A DNA stretch of 64,000 nucleotides, from contig JAOPYL010000124.1 in assembly GCA_025964625.1 (NCBI GenBank), positions 1 through 64,000 of the forward strand, written 5' to 3'. The notes under the pieces are model-generated. The model was given only the letters and a program-made list of their open reading frames with translations. It was not told where the DNA came from and ran no database searches. Below, piece after piece: positions 28,045 to 38,495 of the stretch. How positions within the stretch are numbered: the first letter of the stretch is position 1; every line of letters starts with the position of its first letter. The DNA is from Actinoallomurus sp. GTDB taxonomy: Bacteria; Actinomycetota; Actinomycetes; Streptosporangiales; Streptosporangiaceae. The position numbers and the translations under genes were made by a program.

Positions 28045-30504
28045 ATGCGCGCGCACCGCCACTGGATCCTTGCCGCCCTCGGAGTGTTCCTGGTCTTCAC
28101 CGTCACGACGCCGGCGCGAGCGGCAGCGCCCCAGCAGGTGACGATCGACGGCGCTTCGGACGGGCGGACCTTCGACGGGGTCGGCGCGCTCAGCGCCGGG
28201 GCCTCCTCGCGGCTGCTCATCGACTATCCCGAGCCCCAGCGGAGACAGATCCTCGACTACCTGTTCAAGCCCGGCTACGGGGCGGCCCTGCAGATACTCA
28301 AGGTGGAGATCGGCGGGGACACCAACTCCACGGACGGCGCCGAGCCCAGCCACATGCGCACACCGTCCGACCTGAACTGCGACCGCGGCTACGAATGGTG
28401 GCTGATGGAGCAGGCCAAGGCGCGCAACCCGCACATCAAGCTGTCCGCGCTGCAGTGGGGCGCGCCCGGCTGGGCCGGCAGCGGGCAGGCCCGCCCCACC
28501 GTGTGGACGACGCGCGACATCGACTACCTGACCTCATGGCTGGGCTGCGCCCGCCGGCACCACCTGCACATCGACTACCTGGGCGGCTGGAACGAGGCGT
28601 GGTTCGACACCGCCTGGTACGAGCAGCTGCACAAGGCCCTGCACGAGCGCGGGTACGGCGACGTCAAGGTGGTCGCCGACGACAGCTTCAACTGGGACGT
28701 CCTCAAACCGCTCACCGAGGAACCGGCCTTCCGGGCCGCCGTCGACGTCGTCGGGCAGCACTACGTCTGCGGCTACCTCAGCGACTACCTGCGCTGCCCC
28801 AGCCCACCGGCCGCCCAAGCCCTCGGCAAGCCGCTGCACGCCAGCGAGCAGGGGTCGCTGCCGTACGACTCCGGCGCCGCGCCGCTGGCACGGGCGCTGT
28901 CCCGCCCGTACATCGACGGGGCGATGACCTCCACGATCAACTGGTCGCTGATCGCCTCCTGGTACGACACGATGCCTTTCCAGGCCGCCGGGCTGATGGG
29001 CGCGAACGAGCCCTGGTCCGGCGCGTACACCGCCGGGGCGAGCCTCTGGGCCACCGCGCACACCACGCAGTTCACCCAGCCGGGATGGCGCTACGTCGAC
29101 TCCGCCAAGGGCTACCTCGACGGAGGCGGCAGCTACGTCGCCCTGCGCGCCCCGAACTCCGGCGACTACAGCCTCATCGTCGAGACCATCGACGCCACCG
29201 CGCCCCAGCGGCTGAAGTTCTCCGTCACCGGCGGACTGTCGGCCAGACCGGTCAACGTGTGGTCCTCGGACCTGTCCTCGACCGACTCCCGGCAGTGGTT
29301 CACGCACGACCGGGCCGTGCGCTCGGGGGACACGCTGACCCTCGAACCCGGCCACGTCTACACGCTGTCGACCACGAATGGCCAGGGCAAGGGCAGGGCC
29401 GTCTCGCCGCCGGCCGCCCCGCTGAGGCTGCCGTACCGCGATTCCTTCGACTCGTACGCCACCGGGTCGACTCCCCGTTACATCTCCGACCTGGACGGGG
29501 CGTTCGAGGTCGCTCCCTGCGCCGGGCGCCGAGGCCGCTGCCTGCGCCAGGTCATCAGCGAGCAGCCGGTGTGGTGGAACGGCTGGCTCAAGCGTCCCGT
29601 CACCGTCGTCGGAGACCTCAAGTCGTGGCGCGACTACAACGCACGCGTGGACGTCCGGCTCGAACAGGACGGCTGGTCGGAACTGATGGGACGCGTCGAC
29701 GGGCAGTGGGGTGACGCGGTGTCCGGAATCCATCTGCGCGTGTCCAGCACCGGAGAGTGGCGGCTCTACGACGAGAACCTCCGGGGGCAGGACTCCGACC
29801 TCTGCGTGCCCAGCAATCCATCGTGCGCGGGAATCGCGAGCCTGCGGCAGCACCCGGTCCAGCGGCAGACCCTCGCGTCGGGCCGGGCACCGGTCACGGC
29901 CCGGACGTGGCACCGGCTCGGGCTCGGCTTCTCCGGCAGCCGCGTCACCGCCTCTCTGGACGGCAGGCGGATCGCACAGGTCGACACCCCGGTGCACGCC
30001 TCGGGGCAGGTCGGTCTCGGCGTCTCACCCTGGCAGCAGGCGCAGTTCGACGATCTGTCGGTGACGCCGGCGCAGTCCCCCGGCGATCTCCGCTATCTGC
30101 CGGCGCAGCAGCTCAGCGCCACCGGCACCGGCTTCCACCACGGCTACGAGCCGCGGAAGGCCGTCGACGGCAGCATCCAGTCGATGTGGCACAGCGAGTG
30201 GAGCCCTCGCAGCTCGCTGCCGCAGACGATCACCGTCGACACCGGGCGAGCGCACCGGATCGGCAAGGTCACCTACCAGCCGCGCGAGGACGGCGACACG
30301 AACGGCATCATCACCCGCTATGAGCTTGCCACCAGCACCGACGGGGTCACCTACACCCCGGGCGCGAGCGGAGCGTGGCCGCTCGACGCGGCACGAAAGG
30401 AGATCGACCTGCCGGACGTCATGGCTCGCTTCGTCCGGCTCACCGCCCTCGACGCCGGCGGCGGGTACGCCTCCGCGGCCGAGATCCAGGTGGCGGTCCG
30501 GTAG
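28045..30504 (+). CDS. Secreted galactosylceramidase-like glycoside hydrolase (GH59) with C-terminal F5/8 type C domain
   Basis: FDGVGALSAGASSRLL, GGWNEAWFDTAWYEQL, LHASEQGSLPYDSG; C-terminal discoidin-like region. Confidence 0.85.
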   Translation: MRAHRHWILAALGVFLVFTVTTPARAAAPQQVTIDGASDGRTFDGVGALSAGASSRLLIDYPEPQRRQILDYLFKPGYGAALQILKVEIGGDTNSTDGAEPSHMRTPSDLNCDRGYEWWLMEQAKARNPHIKLSALQWGAPGWAGSGQARPTVWTTRDIDYLTSWLGCARRHHLHIDYLGGWNEAWFDTAWYEQLHKALHERGYGDVKVVADDSFNWDVLKPLTEEPAFRAAVDVVGQHYVCGYLSDYLRCPSPPAAQALGKPLHASEQGSLPYDSGAAPLARALSRPYIDGAMTSTINWSLIASWYDTMPFQAAGLMGANEPWSGAYTAGASLWATAHTTQFTQPGWRYVDSAKGYLDGGGSYVALRAPNSGDYSLIVETIDATAPQRLKFSVTGGLSARPVNVWSSDLSSTDSRQWFTHDRAVRSGDTLTLEPGHVYTLSTTNGQGKGRAVSPPAAPLRLPYRDSFDSYATGSTPRYISDLDGAFEVAPCAGRRGRCLRQVISEQPVWWNGWLKRPVTVVGDLKSWRDYNARVDVRLEQDGWSELMGRVDGQWGDAVSGIHLRVSSTGEWRLYDENLRGQDSDLCVPSNPSCAGIASLRQHPVQRQTLASGRAPVTARTWHRLGLGFSGSRVTASLDGRRIAQVDTPVHASGQVGLGVSPWQQAQFDDLSVTPAQSPGDLRYLPAQQLSATGTGFHHGYEPRKAVDGSIQSMWHSEWSPRSSLPQTITVDTGRAHRIGKVTYQPREDGDTNGIITRYELATSTDGVTYTPGASGAWPLDAARKEIDLPDVMARFVRLTALDAGGGYASAAEIQVAVR

Positions 30505-30543
30505 CCGCCCGGCATGAGCGAGCGGCCGGCGCCCGCGGGCCGC

Positions 30544-30828
30544 CTATCCGGCGCCGCCGTCGTTCTCGTCCTTGCCGGCCCTGATGTAGGTGCCCTTGGC
30601 CGGCAGGGTGACGACGAGTCCGCGATCGCGGAGCTCCTGGACCGCGCGCCGTGCCGTACCGAGCGCCACTCCGTACTCCTCGGCGAGGTCGCGCTCGCCC
30701 GGCAGTCGCGCCGCCGGACGCAGCTCGCCGCGCTGGATGCGCGCCGCGATGTGATCGGCGAGCTGCATATAAACGTATGCCGGTCCAGATAGGTCGAAAG
30801 CCGACTTCTCGTCACTCACATAGATCAC
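30544..30828 (-). CDS. GntR family transcriptional regulator (short)
   Basis: YMQLADHIAARIQRGELRPAARLPGERDLAEEYGVALGTARRAVQELRDRGLVVTLPAKGTYI; GTG start approximate. Confidence 0.85.
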   Translation of the reverse strand: MIYVSDEKSAFDLSGPAYVYMQLADHIAARIQRGELRPAARLPGERDLAEEYGVALGTARRAVQELRDRGLVVTLPAKGTYIRAGKDENDGGAG

Positions 30829-30933
30829 GTTAGAGCACCCTTGAGCTGCAGAGACACACAGAGAGCGGCATACCGCTATACGGCGCTCCCTACTGCGGTG
30901 TAGGTTGAGGCTGTGAGGGTAACCCCGGGGAAC

Positions 30934-30974
30934 CTCCGGCCGGCGGCTGTGCGCGGTGCCGCCGCCGGCCGGAG
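30934..30974 (+). other. Long hairpin in nhaA upstream region
   Basis: CTCCGGCCGGCGGC-13 nt-GCCGCCGGCCGGAG perfect 14-bp arms. Confidence 0.6.
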
Positions 30975-31240
30975 CGCCAGGGAGAGGCGGCGGCACGCAC
31001 GGCCATGGAGGGCGTGCCGCCGCTCCGGGCACCGGGAGGCGGTGACCTCTGGCTGGTCGAACCCGCCTGCTCGCAGGACCTGTCCCAGCCTCCCGTTCAG
31101 AAATAACCCGACAACGCTCTCCGGACGGACCGCGCCCCAACGACACGGTTCCGGGTGCGGCCCGGCCAGGCATGGAAATGCGCGCACGTCATGCCCGATT
31201 ACGATGGCTCCGTCGGAGCGACGCCCCGTATCCGGCTGCC

Positions 31241-33166
31241 ATGGCACACGAAGACGAGCGTGATGAGAACCCAGGAATGACCGAACCCCAGGTGACCGGA
31301 GGGCCGTTCTCGGGGCGGACCGCGTGGGCACTGACCCTCAGGACACCACTACGAGAATTCCTGCGCACCGAGACCGGCGGCGCCACCATCCTGCTCGCCG
31401 CCACTGTGGCCGCTCTCATCTGGGCGAACGTCGACGCGGCGTCGTATGAGTCGGTGTGGCGGACGCACCTGTCGATCCGCCTCGGCGGTTCCGGCCTGTC
31501 GCAGGCCCTGCGCGAGTGGGTCAACACCGGCCTGATGACATTCTTCTTCTTCGTGGTCGGGCTGGAGGCACGCCGCGAGTTCGACATGGGTGAGCTGCGT
31601 GAACGATGGCGGCTGACCTTGCCGCTGGTCGCCGGCGTGGGCGGGATGCTCGTGCCGATCGCGATCTATCTCGCCGCGAATGCCGGTCGTCCCTCCGTGC
31701 ACGGCTGGGGCGCCGCGATGTCGACCGACACCGCGTTCGCGCTCGGCATGCTGACCCTGGCCGCCTCCCGCCTCCCCGCCAGAATGCGCGCCTACCTGCT
31801 GACCGTCACCGTCGTCGACGATCTCGTCGCCCTCGCCGTCATCGCGGTCTTCTACAGCCGGCACGTCACGCTTCCCGCGTTGCTGCTCGCGCTCGTGATC
31901 TTCGCCGTGATCCTGGTCGTGCACGCCCGCGGGGTGCGCCACGGGCTCGTGTACGCAGTGCTCGGCGCGGCGGCATGGGTGGCGATGTTCAAGTCCGGCG
32001 TCGAGCCGGTCGTCGTCGGCCTCGCCATGGGGCTGCTCACCTACGCGTCCCCGGCCGCACGCGATGACCTGCAGCGCGCCACCGACCTGTTCCGGCTCTT
32101 CCGCGAGCAGCCCACGGCCGAGCTGGCGCGCACGGCCAGCGGCGGCCTCGCATCCGCGGTCTCACCCAACGAACGGCTGCAGCTGCTCTACCACCCGTGG
32201 ACCAGCTACGTGATCGTCCCGCTCTTCGCCCTCGCCAACGCGGGCATCAGCATCAGCGGCGGCTTCCTCTCCCGGTCGCTGACCTCGCCCATCACCCTCG
32301 GGATCGTCATCGCCTACATCGCCGGCAAGCCCTTCGGGATCACCGCCTCGTCCTGGTTGCTCACCCGCCTGACCCGCGGCAGGGTGCAGGCGCCGGTCGG
32401 CTGGGCGGCCGTCGCGGGCGGCGGCACGATCGCGGGCATCGGCTTCACCGTGTCCCTGCTGATCGCCACCCTCGCCTTCACCGGACCGCGGCTTCAGGAG
32501 GCCAAACTCGGCATCCTCACCGCGGCGCTCGGCGCGTCCGCCCTGACCTGGGTCGTCTTCCGGGTGACCCGCATGCTCCCGAAGCCGCTTCGGATCCGCG
32601 CCCTGCTGGGCACCGCCGAGGGCATCGTCGACCTCGCCGCACCGGTCGACCCCGACCGCGACCACATCCGCGGCTCCGACGACGCCCCGGTGACCGTGGT
32701 GGAATACGGCGACTTCGAGTGCCCCTACTGTGGCCAGGCCGAACCCGTCGTCCGCGAGCTGCTCGGCGACTTCGGCGACGTGCGGTACGTCTGGCGGCAT
32801 CTTCCGCTGCACGACGTCCACCCCGCCGCCCAGCTGGCCGCCGAGGCGGCCGAGGCCGCGGCCGAACAGGACGCGTTCTGGGACATGCATGATCTGCTGC
32901 TCGACCGGCAGGACGAGCTGCGACTTCCCGACCTGATACGGCACGCCGAGAACCTCGGCCTCGACACCGAACGGTTCCGCACCGACCTGCACCGTCACCT
33001 CGGCGCCTCTCGTGTCGCCGAAGACCTGGACTCCGCCGATCTGAGCGGCGTGACCGGAACCCCGACCTTCTTCGTCAACGGACGACGCCACCACGGCGCG
33101 TACGACATCGACACCCTGTCCGCGGCGATACGCGCGGCCCGTGCCCGCGCGTACCTCAAGGTGTGA
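31241..33166 (+). CDS. nhaA: Na+/H+ antiporter NhaA with C-terminal DsbA-like thioredoxin domain
   Basis: NhaA core ([43 protein letters not shown]); C-terminal [24 protein letters not shown]; start codon uncertain. Confidence 0.92.
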   Translation: MAHEDERDENPGMTEPQVTGGPFSGRTAWALTLRTPLREFLRTETGGATILLAATVAALIWANVDAASYESVWRTHLSIRLGGSGLSQALREWVNTGLMTFFFFVVGLEARREFDMGELRERWRLTLPLVAGVGGMLVPIAIYLAANAGRPSVHGWGAAMSTDTAFALGMLTLAASRLPARMRAYLLTVTVVDDLVALAVIAVFYSRHVTLPALLLALVIFAVILVVHARGVRHGLVYAVLGAAAWVAMFKSGVEPVVVGLAMGLLTYASPAARDDLQRATDLFRLFREQPTAELARTASGGLASAVSPNERLQLLYHPWTSYVIVPLFALANAGISISGGFLSRSLTSPITLGIVIAYIAGKPFGITASSWLLTRLTRGRVQAPVGWAAVAGGGTIAGIGFTVSLLIATLAFTGPRLQEAKLGILTAALGASALTWVVFRVTRMLPKPLRIRALLGTAEGIVDLAAPVDPDRDHIRGSDDAPVTVVEYGDFECPYCGQAEPVVRELLGDFGDVRYVWRHLPLHDVHPAAQLAAEAAEAAAEQDAFWDMHDLLLDRQDELRLPDLIRHAENLGLDTERFRTDLHRHLGASRVAEDLDSADLSGVTGTPTFFVNGRRHHGAYDIDTLSAAIRAARARAYLKV

Positions 33167-33428
33167 CGCGGCCGGTGGGCTCATCGTCGGCCCGTCACGC
33201 CACCGTCCCGCGACCGGCGCGGGCGGATCGGGGACACCGGACAGTGCCGTTCGCCGCAGCGTCTGCGGGTTGAGCACCGTCACGCTCTCGGCCGCAGCGT
33301 TGCTTTTGCTGCCGGCGCGTCCACAGCTTGTCATATTTCGTCAATGTTCTTGGTGAAATGCCGGAGGTACGCTCCGCTCGTGCGCCCTACCCCGCAGGCG
33401 CATCGCGAGCCCCTCCGGGAGATCCCCC

Positions 33429-34415
33429 ATGCGCAGAACCGCTTTCCGGCGCCTGGCAGTGGCAGCCACCGCTTGTGGCACCGCGGCCATCACCGCACTC
33501 ACCGCCCTCCCCGCCCACGCCGCCACCTACTCCCTGCTCATCTTCCCGGACCAGGGCTACGGCAGCGTCTACAACTTCATCAACTCGGCGAGGACGTCGA
33601 TCGACGTCACGATGTACGAGCTGCGCGACACCACAGCGGTGTCGGACCTGGTGAACCGGCAAAAGGCCGGAGTAAAGGTCCGCGTGATCCTGGACGCCCA
33701 GCACACCTCGGTCAACGGTTCGGCGTACTCGAAGCTGAAGGCGGCCGGGGCCGGCGTGACCTATTCGTCGTCGGCTTTCGTCTACACGCACCAGAAGTCC
33801 CTCACGGTCGACCGGGCCACCTCGCTCATTCTGAGCGGCAACCTCGACTCCACCTACTACGCGAACGACCGTGACTACGGCGTCTATGACAGCGACGCCA
33901 ACGACGTCACCGCGATCGAGAACGTGTTCAACGCCGACTACGCGAAGACCTCCGTCACCCCCTCCGACGGCGACCACCTGGTCTGGTCACCGACCGACTC
34001 CCAAACGCGACTGCTCGGCTTGATCAACGGCGCCACGAGCACACTTGACGTCGAGGAACTCGAATTCGGCGACTCGGCGCTCGTCAACGCGATCGTGGCG
34101 GCCGAGAACCGTGGCGTGAGAGTACGCGTGGTGGGCATGGACCCGAGCAGCTACCGCGGCTATTTCGACCAGGTCGTCAACGCCGGCGGATCAGTGGTGA
34201 CCTACTCATCGAGCGGCGGCCTGTACATCCACGCCAAGGCCATCGTCGCCGATAGCGGCACCTCCGCCGCAAAGGAGTTCGTCGGCTCGGAGAACTTCTC
34301 CGACAACTCGCTCAATCACAATCGCGAACTCGGTCTCATCGTCAGCGACTCCGGTGTACTCAGCGGCCTCGAGTCCACCTTCAACACAGACTTCGCGAAC
34401 GGCACGCCCTACTAG
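33429..34415 (+). CDS. Secreted phospholipase D-like domain protein
   Basis: Signal peptide; two HxK-type motifs THQKSLTVD and IHAKAIVAD with SGNLDS / GSENFSDNSL. Confidence 0.85.
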   Translation: MRRTAFRRLAVAATACGTAAITALTALPAHAATYSLLIFPDQGYGSVYNFINSARTSIDVTMYELRDTTAVSDLVNRQKAGVKVRVILDAQHTSVNGSAYSKLKAAGAGVTYSSSAFVYTHQKSLTVDRATSLILSGNLDSTYYANDRDYGVYDSDANDVTAIENVFNADYAKTSVTPSDGDHLVWSPTDSQTRLLGLINGATSTLDVEELEFGDSALVNAIVAAENRGVRVRVVGMDPSSYRGYFDQVVNAGGSVVTYSSSGGLYIHAKAIVADSGTSAAKEFVGSENFSDNSLNHNRELGLIVSDSGVLSGLESTFNTDFANGTPY

Positions 34416-34748
34416 CCTGATCTTTGACCTGCCTGCCCGAGTCCGGCCGCCAGGAGACCCGCACAGCCGGTTCCCGGATCGTCCCGCACCGCGTGGAAAG
34501 GTGTTCGCATGTGGGCACGGCTCCCCTTCGGAAACCGGCTGAGGGCCGAACTCTGCCCGGCCGGCCTCCGACCACGATGGCCTGGCCGGCTTGGGCCGGC
34601 TGAGCGGCCGCCATGCACATCCGGATGCTCGCCCGGTGGCCCGGTCTCCGGCCGTTTCCTTCGCGGCGTCCGCACGGCGACTGACCTCGACCGGCCAATG
34701 CCGGGACACGACGGCGAAAGCCGCCGCGAACGTGGAACAATCACGGAC

Positions 34749-36986
34749 GTGCGAGTGCGCACCGAGGTCCGGGTCGAGGGAATCGTGCAAGGCGTCGGTT
34801 TCCGGCCGTTCGTGCACGGCCTGGCCACGAGGCTGGGGCTGGCCGGGCTGGTCGGCAACGACGCCGGTGGTGTCTTCATCGAGGTGGAGGGCGACGGCGC
34901 GGCGGTCGAACGATTCATGAGCGGCCTGCGCACCCCGCCTCCGCTCGCCGTCATCGAGCGGATCGTCGCGCGCTCTCTCCCGCCGCGGAGCGGAACGGGC
35001 TTCGCCATCGTGGGCAGCGACTCCACCGGAGAACGCCGCACTCTCGTCTCCTTCGACTCGGCGACGTGCGACGACTGCCTGCGCGAGTTGCGTGATCCCG
35101 CCGACCGGCGGCACGGCTACCCGTTCATCAACTGCACCAACTGCGGGCCGCGGTTCACGATCGTGACGGACGTGCCCTATGACCGGCCGAACACGACGAT
35201 GTCCGGTTTCGAGATGTGCGCGGACTGCGCCGCCGAATATCTCGATCCGGCCGATCGTCGGTTCCACGCTCAGCCGGTCTGCTGCCCCGCCTGCGGGCCC
35301 GGGCTCGTGCTCCGCGGCCGTGACGGCGGGGTGCTGCCGGGCGAGCCGATCGTGGCCGCTCGCGGCCTGTTGGAGCAGGGGAAGATCCTGGCGGTGAAGG
35401 GGCTGGGCGGCTATCACCTGGCCGCGACCGCCCGCGATGACCGCGCGGTGGCGGCGCTGCGGTCGCGCAAGCACCGTGAGGACAAGCCGTTCGCCGTGAT
35501 GGCACCCGACATCGAGACGGCGCGACTCCTCGGCGAGATGGACGAGGCCGAGGAAGCACAGCTGAGCGGCGCCGGGCGGCCGATCGTGCTGGTGCGCAGG
35601 CAGGCCGAGGCACCACTGGCCCCTGCCGTCGCGCCGGGCAACAGGTCGATCGGGCTGATGCTGCCCTATACGCCGCTGCACGACCTGCTGGTCGGGGAGC
35701 CGCTCGTACTGACCAGCGGGAATGTCTCCGACGAGCCGATCGCGTACCGGGACGACGATGCCTTCGCCAGGCTCGGCGAGATCGCGGACGCCTTCCTCAC
35801 GCATGACCGGCCGATCCATGTGCGGACCGACGACTCGGTCACCCGGGTCTTCCGCGGCCGCGCCCTCCCGGTGCGGCGCTCCCGCGGGTACGTCCCGCGG
35901 CCGGTCCCGCTGAGCACCGGCGGCCGCCCGGTGCTGGCCTGCGGAGCGGAGCTGAAGAACACCTTCTGCCTGGCGAAGGACGGGCGCGCCTTCGTCTCCC
36001 ACCACATCGGCGACCTGGAGAACTACGAGACGCTGCGCGCGTACCGCGAGGGCATCGAGCACTTCGGGCGCCTGTTCGACATCACGCCGTCGGTGATCGC
36101 GCACGACCTGCACCCGGAGTATCTCTCGACGAAGTACGCCCTCGATCAGGACCTGCCGCTGGTCGGCGTGCAGCACCATCACGCGCACATCGCCTCGTGC
36201 ATGGTGGACAACGGGCGGACCGAACCGGTCATCGGCGTGGCCTTCGACGGGACCGGGTACGGCCTGGACGGCACGCTGTGGGGCGGGGAGTTCCTCATCG
36301 CCGACCTGGAGGGGTTCGAGCGGGCCGGGCACCTGCAGCCGGTGCCGCTGCCCGGCGGCACGATGGCGATCAGGGAGCCATGGCGGATGGCGACCGCCTA
36401 CGGCGTGCCGGCCGATCTGGCGGTGGCCCGGCGCAACTCCGCGAGCTGGGAGGCCGTCGCCGCTATGGGCCGGAGCGGGGTCAACGCGCCCCCCACCTCG
36501 AGCATGGGCCGACTGTTCGACGCCGTCGCCGCGGTGCTCGGGGTCCGTGACCGGGTGAACTACGAAGGCCAGGCCGCCATCGAACTCGAACAGCGCGCCG
36601 ACCCGCACGAGCTCGGCGCGTATCCGATAAGCCTCGGCCCCGATGACCCGGGTGCCGCCGGGACGCCCTTCGTCGTGCCGGGCGCGGAGCTCGTGCGGGC
36701 GGTTGTGGCGGACGTACGCGCCGGCACGGCGGTGCCGGTGATCGCGGCCCGGTTCCACAACGCCGTCGCCGCACTCGTCGTCGCCGGAGCGGTACGCCTG
36801 CGGGAGACGACCGGCCTCACGACGGTCGCCCTGTCCGGCGGGGTCTTCCAGAACCTGCTTCTCCTGGAGCGGACCGTCGCCGGCCTCGAGGCGGAGGCCT
36901 TCGAGGTCCTGACCCACCACCAGGTGCCGCCGAACGACGGCGGCATCAGCCTGGGTCAGGCCGCGGTGGCCTCCGCCCGTTCCTGA
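34749..36986 (+). CDS. hypF: Carbamoyltransferase HypF
   Basis: Acylphosphatase GIVQGVGFRPFVHGLA; zinc fingers CDDCLREL...CTNCGPR, CADCAAEYLDP...CCPACGP; VQHHHAHIASCMVDNG. Confidence 0.96.
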   Translation: MRVRTEVRVEGIVQGVGFRPFVHGLATRLGLAGLVGNDAGGVFIEVEGDGAAVERFMSGLRTPPPLAVIERIVARSLPPRSGTGFAIVGSDSTGERRTLVSFDSATCDDCLRELRDPADRRHGYPFINCTNCGPRFTIVTDVPYDRPNTTMSGFEMCADCAAEYLDPADRRFHAQPVCCPACGPGLVLRGRDGGVLPGEPIVAARGLLEQGKILAVKGLGGYHLAATARDDRAVAALRSRKHREDKPFAVMAPDIETARLLGEMDEAEEAQLSGAGRPIVLVRRQAEAPLAPAVAPGNRSIGLMLPYTPLHDLLVGEPLVLTSGNVSDEPIAYRDDDAFARLGEIADAFLTHDRPIHVRTDDSVTRVFRGRALPVRRSRGYVPRPVPLSTGGRPVLACGAELKNTFCLAKDGRAFVSHHIGDLENYETLRAYREGIEHFGRLFDITPSVIAHDLHPEYLSTKYALDQDLPLVGVQHHHAHIASCMVDNGRTEPVIGVAFDGTGYGLDGTLWGGEFLIADLEGFERAGHLQPVPLPGGTMAIREPWRMATAYGVPADLAVARRNSASWEAVAAMGRSGVNAPPTSSMGRLFDAVAAVLGVRDRVNYEGQAAIELEQRADPHELGAYPISLGPDDPGAAGTPFVVPGAELVRAVVADVRAGTAVPVIAARFHNAVAALVVAGAVRLRETTGLTTVALSGGVFQNLLLLERTVAGLEAEAFEVLTHHQVPPNDGGISLGQAAVASARS

Positions 36987-37015
36987 TGATTCGGCGGACG
37001 GCTGCGCCGCCCCGG

Positions 37016-37357
37016 TCACCCGGCCTGGTCGCCGGGCGGGATGTTCGGGCTGTCCGTGACGGGCGCCTGCGGGTCGACCCCGGTGGCGCTGCCCGGTTCG
37101 GACTTGCCATACGGCCGGTCCGTCTTGCCCTTGGTGCCCTCGGTGGTACGGCCCTCCTCGTCCTCGCTCTCGGCGATGTCCTCGGCTCGGCGAGTCGAAC
37201 TCTCTCCGACACCCAACGGCGTGTTCGCCTCGGTGTCGGTCGACTCCACGCCTTGGCGTTCCTCCTCGGAGATGTCACGCCTGGGGCCGGGCTCACCGCC
37301 AGTACCTTCGAACGCCTTGTCGGCACCTCTGACGGCGGGATCTTCGGGTTCACCCAT
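37016..37357 (-). CDS. Hypothetical acidic protein (113 aa)
   Basis: MGEPEDPAVRGADKAFEGTGGEPGPRRDISEEERQG...; inside hyp cluster, low complexity. Confidence 0.5.
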   Translation of the reverse strand: MGEPEDPAVRGADKAFEGTGGEPGPRRDISEEERQGVESTDTEANTPLGVGESSTRRAEDIAESEDEEGRTTEGTKGKTDRPYGKSEPGSATGVDPQAPVTDSPNIPPGDQAG

Positions 37358-37367
37358 GATGACCTCC

Positions 37368-38495
37368 TCAGCAAATGCGGGGCAGGGGGTCGCCGACCAG
37401 CAGGTCGACGATTCGAGTACCACCGAAGGCGGTGCGCAGCAGCACCAGTCCTGGCGGGTCGTCCTTGATCTTGCCGATGACCGAAGCGCCCACGCCCAGT
37501 GGATGCGACCGCAGGGTCTTCAGCGCGGTGTCGGCCACCTCCTCGGAGACGATCGTGACCATGCGGCCCTCACAGGCGACGTACATCGGGTCGATGCCGA
37601 GCAGCTCGCAGGCGCCGCGGACGTCCGGCCGCACCGGGATGGCGTCCTCGTCGACCACCACCGCCACGCCGGCGTCGCCCGCCACCTCATTGAGGATCGT
37701 CGCCACCCCGCCGCGCGTCGCGTCGCGCATCCGGCGAACGCCGTCGCCGCAGGCATCCAGCAACGTCGCGACGAGGCCGTTCAGCGCGGCCGTGTCGGAG
37801 ACCAGGTCCGCCTCGATGTCGAGCTCACCTCGCGCGAGCATGATCGTCACGCCGTGCTCACCGATCGGGCCGGAGACCAGCACGACGTCGCCGGGCCGTA
37901 CGTCCCCGCCGAGCGGACGCCGTACGACTCCGACGCCGGCGGTGTTGATGTAGCAGCCGTCGGCCTTGCAGCGCTGGACTAACTTGGTATCACCGGTGAC
38001 GATCTGCACGCCGGCCGCCTCGGCCGCGGCCCGCATCGACTGGACGACCCGTTTCAGGTCCGCGACCGGGAAGCCCTCCTCGAGGATGAACCCCGCCGAG
38101 AGATGCAGCGGGACGGCCCCGGAGACGGCCAGGTCGTTCACGGTGCCGTTGACGGCCAGGTCGCCGATGTCCCCGCCGGGGAAGAACAGCGGCGACACGA
38201 CGTACGAGTCGGTGGTGAACACCATCGACGCGCCGTCGACGCTGAACCGTGCCCCGTCGTCGAGGGGTTCGAGCAGCGGGTTGCGGAAGGCGTCCAGGAA
38301 GACCGCCTCGATCAGCGTCTGGGTCGCCTTGCCACCCGCGCCGTGGGCGAGGGTGATGTTCTCCTCGCGGAGCCGCGGCCGGGCACGCCGGGCCCGCTCG
38401 ATCCGCTCGAGCACCTGCTCCTCGCGGGAGGCGATCTCGACGTGCGCGTGCTCGCGCACGGCGGCCTCGGCCCAGTCGGCGGACTGCTCAGCCAC
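37368..38495 (-). CDS. hypE: Hydrogenase expression/formation protein HypE
   Basis: ITLAHGAGGKATQTLIEAVF ... C-terminal PLPRIC*. Confidence 0.96.
   Translation of the reverse strand: MAEQSADWAEAAVREHAHVEIASREEQVLERIERARRARPRLREENITLAHGAGGKATQTLIEAVFLDAFRNPLLEPLDDGARFSVDGASMVFTTDSYVVSPLFFPGGDIGDLAVNGTVNDLAVSGAVPLHLSAGFILEEGFPVADLKRVVQSMRAAAEAAGVQIVTGDTKLVQRCKADGCYINTAGVGVVRRPLGGDVRPGDVVLVSGPIGEHGVTIMLARGELDIEADLVSDTAALNGLVATLLDACGDGVRRMRDATRGGVATILNEVAGDAGVAVVVDEDAIPVRPDVRGACELLGIDPMYVACEGRMVTIVSEEVADTALKTLRSHPLGVGASVIGKIKDDPPGLVLLRTAFGGTRIVDLLVGDPLPRIC

Noticed and set aside
34206-37019. 937-aa minus-strand ORF
   Set aside because: Antisense to hypF and the PLD-like gene; no recognisable domain.
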